Assembly (NCBI RefSeq): GCF_000717715.1
Contig: NZ_JOAI01000086.1
Coordinates: 1 to 11,896, forward strand
DNA length: 11,896 nucleotides
Source of the DNA: Streptomyces sp. NRRL B-24484
Lineage (GTDB): Bacteria > Actinomycetota > Actinomycetes > Streptomycetales > Streptomycetaceae
Reading direction: 5' to 3'
How positions within the stretch are numbered: position 1 is the stretch's first letter; each line of letters starts with the position of its first letter. The notes beneath the pieces are model-generated. The model was given only the letters and a program-made list of their open reading frames with translations. It had not been told where the DNA came from and made no database searches. Shown in pieces: positions 7,466 to 11,896 of this stretch. Made by a program: the position numbers and the translations under genes.

Positions 7466-7544
7466 TTGCCTCTGAGCTTGCTTCTGGGGTTGCTACTTGG
7501 GCTTGCTACTCGGGGTTGCTGCTGGGCTTGCTACTTGGGCTTGC
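7466..7544. repeat. Iteron-like TTGC array, seven units with 12-13 bp spacing
   Basis: Units begin with TTGC at 7466, 7478, 7490, 7503, 7516, 7528 and 7541, giving spacings of 12, 12, 13, 13, 12 and 13. The best unit is TTGCTACTTGGGC (identical at 7490-7502 and 7528-7540), with variants TTGCTACTCGGGG and TTGCTGCTGGGC. The end units are degenerate, as is common in protein-bound arrays. Candidates are replication iterons, TraB recognition repeats in clt, or a partition site. It lies in non-coding DNA between convergent genes. Confidence 0.8.
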
Positions 7545-7796
7545 TCCAGACCGATCCTCGGCGACAGGCATCTGTGCAGCTCGGAGCCCGTTTGTCCATA
7601 GGTTGGTGAGGGCCGACTACTTCTCCTGGGCCCCTGCGGCGCCGGTGAAGTCCCAGTGCCCGGGGCCGTTGCAGGAGCAGGTGAGTCGGCGCGCGGAACA
7701 GGAGCGGGGACGAGATCCCGACCACCTGGTGCCGCGCGCCGATGGCGTGAGGGAATCTCCGCGCGGCGGCCCGCCGGCCGCACCACGACCCCGCCG

Positions 7797-7906
7797 CTGC
7801 GCACCTGCGCAGCACCGGTGCGCGCCCGCCAGGCCGTGTGCGGCACCGGTGCGCACCTGCGCAACGCCCGGTGCGCACGCACGAACACGGCTGCGCAGCT
7901 GCGCAC
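7797..7906. repeat. Dense TGCGCA palindrome cluster in paired 8-bp units
   Basis: TGCGCA occurs at 7798, 7806, 7850, 7858, 7872, 7892 and 7900, seven times in 108 bp. Three pairs are exactly 8 bp apart: CTGCGCAC/CTGCGCAG, GTGCGCAC/CTGCGCAA and CTGCGCAG/CTGCGCAC. More copies follow at 8009, 8429, 8448, 8532, 8578 and 8601. Streptomyces TraB proteins read 8-bp repeats, so this is one possible clt; an operator array is another option. Confidence 0.7.
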
Positions 7907-7916
7907 CAGCAACGCC

Positions 7917-7953
7917 AGAAGCCGGCACCCCCGGGTGGGGGGTGCCGGCTTCT
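7917..7953. terminator. 16-bp hairpin between convergent units
   Basis: Perfect 16-bp arms at 7917-7932 and 7938-7953 with a 5-nt loop. It lies 82 nt past the stop of the minus-strand gene ending at 8036 and would be its terminator. A T-containing tail (TGTGCTTTCT) lies on the + side, so it may work in both directions. Confidence 0.65.
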
Positions 7954-8035
7954 GTGCTTTCTCAGAGCCCCAGCAGCCTATCGCCGGTCAGGGCACGTCG
8001 AAGCCGCCTGCGCAGCCGGCCTCGATCTGGATCGG

Positions 8036-8263
8036 CTACCGCCACTGGAGGTGCGCGGCGACGAAGGCCGCCACTCCCAGCACGACGCTGGCTCCGACGC
8101 TGCCCAGCACCTGGGCCAGGACGCTCCCGCTCAGCCGCTGCGGGTCCCGCCACGGCGGAAGGCCGGCACGACGCCGCCTCTCACCGGTGGGCTGTGCCCG
8201 CCGCTCGATGCCGTCCCACCCCGCCGCGCTCTCCGTCCCACCGCGCGGCACCATCTCGTCCAC
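8036..8263 (-). CDS. 75-residue C-terminally anchored membrane protein
   Basis: GTG at 8263-8261, preceded by a strong GAAGGAGAG SD (8276-8268 on the minus strand); stop TAG at 8038-8036. The frame stays open upstream to 8458, but that part has poor composition and no SD, so the short start is preferred. Residues 1-44 are polar and basic, with the motif GWDGIERR followed by an Arg cluster. One hydrophobic helix (about 46-70, VLAQVLGSVGASVVLGVAAF) sits at the C-terminus and ends HLQWR. I infer a tail-anchored membrane protein with its basic part in the cytoplasm. Short proteins with a WDGxERR box and a terminal helix are common in actinomycetes and have no known role. It stands alone, with a hairpin downstream. 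Confidence 0.65.
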   Translation of the reverse strand: MDEMVPRGGTESAAGWDGIERRAQPTGERRRRAGLPPWRDPQRLSGSVLAQVLGSVGASVVLGVAAFVAAHLQWR

Positions 8264-8670
8264 GGCACTCTCCTTCGTCTCGTACGCCGTGATGAACAAG
8301 GCGAACCCCAAGGAGGCGGAGTGCAGGCACACAAGGTGCCGACGCCGCTCCTGGCGGTCCGTGGTGCCGCACAGTAGGCATCCAGGAACGCCAATCAAGC
8401 CCCTGTCCCGGCCCAGTATCGACGGTGCTGCGCAGCCTGGCTGCGGGTGCGCATACACCGCTCATAGCGCCGGTCAAGGCCCACCGAGCAGCGGAAACGA
8501 AGCGCGCACGCAGGCGGTTGCCCTCACCGCTTGCGCAGCCCCGTGGCTCTCCCGCGCGTTCAGGTACCAGCCCCGCCTGCGCACCTGCTCCGGGGCGCGG
8601 TGCGCACCGGCGCATCTTCGGGCCGACAACGCCGAGCGGGGTGATGATCAATACCCCCCGGGGACGGCAG
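8264..8670. other. About 400 bp with no convincing gene
   Basis: This lies between two minus-strand genes. It holds five further TGCGCA sites (8429, 8448, 8532, 8578, 8601), including CTGCGCACCTGC at 8577-8588 and GTGCGCAC at 8600-8607. It probably carries the promoter of the 75-aa gene, but I see no clear -35/-10 pair. ORFs across it have mixed composition and no SD. Confidence 0.45.
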
Positions 8671-9279
8671 CTACCGGCTTCTCGTTACCGAGCTAACCCT
8701 GGCGTAGGCCCGCACAGAGTCGGCCTGCGATCGGCGCCACTGGTGTGGAGTGTCCTGAGCAGAGCAGTCGAGGGTGAACGTGACCGGAATCTGCGTCATG
8801 ATCGACCGCTCTACAGCGACATCGACCGTGAAGGTCCCCTTCGCCGCGACCGGGCCTACCTGGGTGCTGGGCGCGAGATCGTCCCCGTCCGTCCAGACAC
8901 CGAGAACTCCGTTGCCGCTGGCCGCGACCGTGATGGTGGCCAGTGCCGGGCCGGTGGTCTGGGTGAACTCGAACCTCGTGACACGCCACTGGTTGGGGGC
9001 GCCATGGGTTGCCCCCCTGTGCTTGATCTCGAACTGAGGCCCCCGGGCCTCTACTCGTTCGGCGTCCTCGGCATCGAGCTGGCGGCGCATCAGTGCGACC
9101 TGCTCCTCCGCCGCCTTCACCTGCTGTTCGGCGGCGACAGCCTGCCTCGCCGCGAGGACGGCGGCAGCGTCCGCGGTGGCCGCCTGCCGTTTCGCGATCC
9201 GGGCCTGCCAGATCGCGATACCTGCTCCCGCCCCACTGATGGCTGCGGCCGCGACAGCTGTGGTCAGATTCCAGTCCAC
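8671..9279 (-). CDS. Membrane-anchored coiled-coil protein with C-terminal soluble domain
   Basis: GTG at 9279-9277, chosen because GGGGAGG (9290-9284) is 4 nt upstream; the adjacent GTG at 9282 is too close to it. An upstream extension to 9372 reads as Arg/Pro-rich noise. 202 residues; stop TAG at 8673-8671. One membrane helix at about 5-22 (LTTAVAAAAISGAGAGIAIW) is followed by an Ala/Gln/Glu-rich coiled coil (about 24-80, with AAEEQVALMRRQLDAEDAE) and a Thr/Val-rich domain (about 85-190) that looks like beta strands (PALATITVAASGNGVLGVW). No catalytic motif is visible. Small helix-plus-coil anchors of this type are common in actinomycetes and have no assigned role. A possible -10 box, TAGGCT, lies at 9328-9323 on the minus strand, without a convincing -35. 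Confidence 0.75.
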   Translation of the reverse strand: MDWNLTTAVAAAAISGAGAGIAIWQARIAKRQAATADAAAVLAARQAVAAEQQVKAAEEQVALMRRQLDAEDAERVEARGPQFEIKHRGATHGAPNQWRVTRFEFTQTTGPALATITVAASGNGVLGVWTDGDDLAPSTQVGPVAAKGTFTVDVAVERSIMTQIPVTFTLDCSAQDTPHQWRRSQADSVRAYARVSSVTRSR

Positions 9280-9496
9280 CACGCCTCCCCTTCCGGCCGG
9301 CGGGGGTCGCTGGCCGGGCCGCAGCCTACTTGTTGAGACCGCGGACCGGCGGCTGTCACAGCCCCGGGCCATGAGCCCGCACGGTTGCGCCGCCGGCTCA
9401 GCTGCATGCCTTCCGCACGCGCAGGTGTGAACGCCGCCCGCCCGCTGCGCCCGCTCCGAGCCGCGGCGCGCACCTACCTGCCGGAGCGGACAACAG

Positions 9497-9532
9497 CGAG
9501 CGGGGTGCCGACGACTGTCGGCACCCCGCTCG
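9497..9532 (-). terminator. Terminator hairpin of the parAB-like operon
   Basis: Perfect 16-bp arms at 9497-9512 and 9517-9532 with a GACT loop, 20 nt past the stop of the parB-like gene. Only weak T content follows on the minus strand, as is common in Streptomyces terminators. Confidence 0.78.
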
Positions 9533-9552
9533 GCGCTTTCGGGCGTGGTCGG

Positions 9553-10377
9553 CTATGCGTCCGTTCCGCCGACGTGGCCCCGCAGACGCCGGCGGATCTG
9601 CCCGGCGTCGTCGTAGCCGGCCTGTACCGCCTCGCGCAGCCCGGGATCCTGCCGCAGTGCCTCCGCCACCGCCGCCGGGGTCAGAGTCCTCTGTGCCCGT
9701 CGCAGAGTCTCCAGGGCCTCCGTCACCTGCTGGACCGTGGAATGTGCTTCGTCGACGAGTTCGGCCTCCAGGATCTCGGCCTCGACCAGGTCCACGCCTT
9801 GGTCCCGCTTGGGGCCCAGGTTGAGCTTGTCGCGGAGCTCCGTGAGCTTCTTCGCGGTGAGCTTGCCCGGAGCGGTCCGCGCAGACTCCAGCAGCATGCA
9901 GGCCGCCTCCGGGCTGTGCTGGCGGATCACCGTGGCCAGCACCCGCTGCTGCCCCTCCGGCGGGACCGTTTCCACAATTGTGGAAACGGCGGACATCACC
10001 AAGATCGTGTCCATCATCTGGTAGGCCCGCGAGAGGCTGTAGCCCCAGCGCTGCTCCACGTACTCCCGGAAGCTGCCGAATCCGGTGGCCTCATACAGCT
10101 TCTGGTCGCGGATCAGCTCCAGCGCCTGGCCCACCTGCATGTCATGGCGCGCCTTCGCAGCCCGGATCGTCTCCGCCGCCCCCTGCCGAGCGCCCTCGAT
10201 CAGCGCCTCCAGCGAGGACAGGCGCTGCGCCGGCTCCGCGCCGAGCGTCGCCGGGTCGAGCTGCCGCGGCACACGCACCGCATCGCGCACCGCGACCGTG
10301 CCGGCCTTGCTGGTGCGCCCCCGCAGCTGATCCGCCACCGCCGGGTCGACACCCTTCACCGCAAACGTCTTCGCCAT
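9553..10377 (-). CDS. parB: ParB-like plasmid partition / DNA-binding protein
   Basis: The ATG at 10377-10375 overlaps the parA stop as TGATG, implying translational coupling; a GTG one codon earlier is an alternative start. 274 residues; stop TAG at 9555-9553. A Lys/Arg- and Ala-rich N-terminus is followed by a helical region and a probable helix-turn-helix around 99-130 (FGSFREYVEQRWGYSLSRAY), then a helical C-terminal half (LTAKKLTELRDKL near 173-185) suited to dimerisation. The classical ParB CTPase boxes (such as GERRYRA) are not visible, so this is not a chromosomal-type Spo0J/ParB; it resembles the divergent partner proteins beside plasmid ParA in actinomycetes. I assign the partition role mostly from the coupled parA. 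The gene contains a perfect 24-bp palindrome at 9966-9989 that may be its own binding site. Confidence 0.8.
   Translation of the reverse strand: MAKTFAVKGVDPAVADQLRGRTSKAGTVAVRDAVRVPRQLDPATLGAEPAQRLSSLEALIEGARQGAAETIRAAKARHDMQVGQALELIRDQKLYEATGFGSFREYVEQRWGYSLSRAYQMMDTILVMSAVSTIVETVPPEGQQRVLATVIRQHSPEAACMLLESARTAPGKLTAKKLTELRDKLNLGPKRDQGVDLVEAEILEAELVDEAHSTVQQVTEALETLRRAQRTLTPAAVAEALRQDPGLREAVQAGYDDAGQIRRRLRGHVGGTDA
9966..9989. promoter_or_regulatory. Perfect 24-bp palindrome inside the parB-like gene, candidate parS
   Basis: The core GTTTCCACAATTGTGGAAAC, extended by CC/GG to 24 bp, is its own reverse complement, centred between 9977 and 9978. It resembles the Streptomyces chromosomal parS (GTTTCACGTGAAAC) with the same GTTTC/GAAAC ends pushed apart by six extra bases. 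It uses several codons (GTT, ACA, ATT, GAA) that are rare in the rest of the gene, which suggests selection on the DNA itself. Confidence 0.65.
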
Positions 10378-11147
10378 CACGCCACCAGCCCGCTGGCCTT
10401 GGCCAGGTCACGGAACAGCCGAGCGACGTCGCTCTTGGGCGCGTACTGGGTGATGGTCAGCCGCTGGTTACGAGCCTCGGCCAGTATCGACCTGATCGGC
10501 ACCTCCGCCAGCGCCGGCACACCCGCGCCCTTCAGCTGCTCCATCACCGCCGAGTTGATCGCCGACAGGGGCAGGATCACCCGGTTGATGATCAGCCCCC
10601 GCACCGTCGGCGCCGGATGCTCCAGCTCATCGGCCAGGGTCTGCATCTGCCCCAGCAGCAGCGACAGCGCCTCGATGGAGAACTCGTCCACGTCCACCGG
10701 GATCACGATGCTCCCGGCCGCGTACAGGGCCGCGTCGGTGTCGACGTCCAGGCCCGGACGGCAGTCGATCAGGCAAACGTCGAAGGCGTCGTCCAGGTGC
10801 CGCAGCACCCGGCGCAGCCGCTCGTGCGCCGCCCGCTCGCTGTGCAGCTTCCGCGGCAGGCTGAACATGTCCAGGCTGCTCGGGATCACGTACAGGCCGT
10901 CGGAGTGCTGATGCACCAGGGCCCGCGCGTCCTCGGCCGTGCAGCCGTTCAGCATCGCCGTCGTCAGCGTCAGCTCGCCCGACAGCCGGTCGACGCCGAG
11001 CGCCGACGTCAGGTTGCCCTGCGGGTCCAGGTCCACCAGCAGGGTGCGCCGACCGTACTCCGCGAGCGCCCCGCCGAGATTGATCGTGTCTGTGGTCTTC
11101 CCGACGCCGCCCTTCTGGTTCAGGACTGCCACGGTCTCCATCGTCAT
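10377..11147 (-). CDS. parA: ParA-family partition ATPase
   Basis: 256 residues from the ATG at 11147-11145, which opens MTMETVAVLNQKGGVGKTT. The deviant Walker A KGGVGKTT is at 12-19, the Walker A' segment LLVDLDPQGN at 36-45, and the Walker B region CLIDCRPGL at 125-133, all expected for the MinD/ParA family. In that family the ATPase binds nucleoid DNA non-specifically and, with its ParB partner on a parS site, positions plasmid copies before septation. There is no N-terminal helix-turn-helix, so self-repression would depend on the partner (short, type Ib-like form). The frame continues to 11276, but that extension has un-Streptomyces codons and lies in AT-rich control DNA. No SD is seen; a TACCCT box 7 nt before the ATG suggests leaderless translation. 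It forms an operon with the overlapping parB-like gene. Confidence 0.93.
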   Translation of the reverse strand: MTMETVAVLNQKGGVGKTTDTINLGGALAEYGRRTLLVDLDPQGNLTSALGVDRLSGELTLTTAMLNGCTAEDARALVHQHSDGLYVIPSSLDMFSLPRKLHSERAAHERLRRVLRHLDDAFDVCLIDCRPGLDVDTDAALYAAGSIVIPVDVDEFSIEALSLLLGQMQTLADELEHPAPTVRGLIINRVILPLSAINSAVMEQLKGAGVPALAEVPIRSILAEARNQRLTITQYAPKSDVARLFRDLAKASGLVA

Positions 11148-11482
11148 GCCCGTGAGGGTAGCGCCCCAGCACACGGGCGCCCCGCACCCCTGCCCTGATC
11201 CGGCATGGCGCCCGAAGACGATCACCGTCGCCCCAGCGTCGCAGGAATCACTTTCCATTAAACGCAAATATCGCAAGTGATATGCATTGTTTGCGAGCCG
11301 ATACCCACGATCCCCTGAAGTGAATTCCCCGCAATGGATAGCTGCCCACGATCCGCGCGATGGTCTACCACCTGCTCAATGTAAACGAATTCAAAGGATT
11401 CCCAATCCAGCCCCTATCCCCCAGCTACAGACCGGCAAGCCCCGCACCACCAGCAGATCCGCAGATACCTTACGATCACCCC
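11148..11482. promoter_or_regulatory. AT-richer divergent control region between parA and the zinc-finger gene
   Basis: The only clearly AT-rich stretch of the window. It holds the inverted repeat ATATC-6-GATAT (11268-11283), CGCAA at 11263 and 11272 facing TTGCG at 11291, and a 10-bp direct repeat CCCACGATCC (11304-11313 and 11345-11354). TANNNT boxes lie 7 nt before the parA ATG (TACCCT, minus strand, 11160-11155) and 6 nt before the ATG at 11483 (TACGAT, 11471-11476). It is a plausible operator and promoter region for both genes, possibly also bound by the ParB-like protein. Confidence 0.6.
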
Positions 11483-11896
11483 ATGGCAATCGACACGCGA
11501 GGAATCGAAGAAGCGCCGGCCGTCTGCGCCTGGCCCGGCTGCGGCACACCGCTGCGCCGCGGAGGCCCCGGACGTCAGCCCGACTACTGCTCCCGCGCAT
11601 GCTCCGCGAAGGCCTACCGCCAGCGGCGCATCCAGGCCCAGGACGCAGCCCTTGCAGCCGCCTCTGATTCATCACGTGAGCCATCAAGTTTCGCGCTCAC
11701 CCACCCCGAAGCCGCCGAACTCGTCCGCCTCGGCGTCACCGTCGAACGGGTCGCCCGCACGCTCGCCGAGACGCTCGCCACCGCCGATGACACCCCTGCC
11801 GACCACATGGCCCGCAGGATCCACACCGCAGCACTCGAACGCGCCACAGCGGCTCTGCTGGCCCAGGCCCGCCGTGCGCTCGCCGCGCCAGCCCCC
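11483..11896 (+). CDS. C4 zinc-finger helical protein (3' end missing)
   Basis: ATG at 11483, open to the last base; 138 residues visible. A zinc finger with ligands C15-x4-C20 and C36-x3-C40 (ending DYCSRACSAKAYRQRR) is followed by a polar linker (55-72) and a long helical region (about 75-138, including VTVERVARTLAETLA). Small fingers of the YCSxAC...YRxR type, with a basic stretch after the last cysteine, are frequent in Streptomyces and presumably bind nucleic acid; I cannot name the family. No SD precedes it, but TACGAT lies 6 nt upstream, as expected for a leaderless transcript. It is divergent from parA and shares its control region, so it may be a plasmid regulator or maintenance gene. 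A run of AT-rich codons at about 11665-11695 stands out within the linker. Confidence 0.78.
   Translation, partial: MAIDTRGIEEAPAVCAWPGCGTPLRRGGPGRQPDYCSRACSAKAYRQRRIQAQDAALAAASDSSREPSSFALTHPEAAELVRLGVTVERVARTLAETLATADDTPADHMARRIHTAALERATAALLAQARRALAAPAP

Larger units (their letters stand above)
7082..8035. other. About 0.95 kb with no convincing gene between convergent transcription units
   Basis: The + strand operon ends at 6963 and minus-strand genes converge from the right. ORFs here lack SD sites, have unnatural composition or run through repeats and hairpins, so I call no gene. The stretch holds the 7117-7177 duplication; a small inverted repeat CAGACA/TGTCTG (7249-7268); a G/T-rich run with the hairpin GGCAGGG/CCCTGCC (7324-7344); the TTGC array (7466-7544); the TGCGCA cluster (7798-7905); and a hairpin (7917-7953). 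Because it lies downstream of genes on both sides, promoter functions are unlikely, and a cis-acting DNA role (clt, origin, stability) is the best inference. Confidence 0.6.

Noticed and set aside
7466..7544. CRISPR array
   Set aside because: Units are only 12-13 bp and contiguous, without unique spacers of about 30 bp, and no cas gene is present.
7090..8696. Long overlapping + strand frames across the repeat region
   Set aside because: Rich in Arg, Pro and Cys, with no SD, crossing repeats and hairpins and antisense to the 75-aa gene; typical of non-coding high-GC DNA.
8425..9336. A + strand frame of 303 codons
   Set aside because: It is antisense to the membrane-anchored coiled-coil gene, which has a good SD and a sensible domain order.
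9284..9496. A gene between the coiled-coil protein and the parB terminator
   Set aside because: Short frames here are Arg/Pro-rich and lack SD sites. The stretch more likely holds the promoter of the minus-strand gene ending at 8671.
9385..11198. Long + strand frames opposite parA and parB
   Set aside because: They are shadows: the minus strand carries the ParA motifs and the coupled TGATG start.
11148..11276. Extension of parA to an upstream start
   Set aside because: The added residues do not match ParA families, codon use is AT-rich, and the segment overlaps the likely control region.

Overview
The window is very GC-rich. Its coding bias (third codon position almost always G or C), GTG starts, purine-rich Shine-Dalgarno (SD) sites and gene families all point to Streptomyces or a close actinomycete. 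The gene set (TraB-type DNA translocase, spread-like membrane protein, ParA/ParB-type pair) indicates a conjugative plasmid, or less likely an integrative element. No replication initiator, integrase or telomere gene is visible, so circular versus linear cannot be decided.

Left part (1-7081, all + strand): a transfer operon. It begins inside a long membrane-anchored protein with a basic low-complexity middle and a helical C-terminal domain. Next come a small helical Tra-region protein and an FtsK/SpoIIIE-like TraB translocase with Walker A, Walker B and a C-terminal winged helix. Then follow a 48-residue cysteine-rich mini-protein, a two-helix membrane protein, an RRQRL-like zinc-binding protein and a helical protein of unknown function. 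Strong hairpins punctuate the operon at 2710-2740, 5131-5166 and 5340-5366, and it ends in two tandem hairpins, the second with a T-tract. TraB-type conjugation moves double-stranded DNA, so TraB, the membrane proteins and a cis-acting clt locus would be expected to act together.

Middle (about 7082-8035): about 0.95 kb without a convincing gene, lying between convergent transcription units. It holds a 36-bp-period duplication, a seven-unit TTGC repeat array with 12-13 bp spacing, and a dense cluster of TGCGCA palindromes in paired 8-bp units. This is the best candidate in the window for a cis-acting locus such as clt, an iteron-type origin or a stability site.

Right part: two minus-strand genes for small membrane-anchored proteins (8036-8263 and 8671-9279) and a terminator hairpin. 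A minus-strand parA-parB-like pair is coupled by a TGATG overlap. A perfect 24-bp AT-cored palindrome lies inside the parB-like gene and resembles a stretched parS. An AT-richer divergent control region (11148-11482) separates parA from a plus-strand C4 zinc-finger gene that runs off the window. Both divergent genes lack an SD and have a TANNNT box 6-7 nt before the ATG, suggesting leaderless mRNAs.
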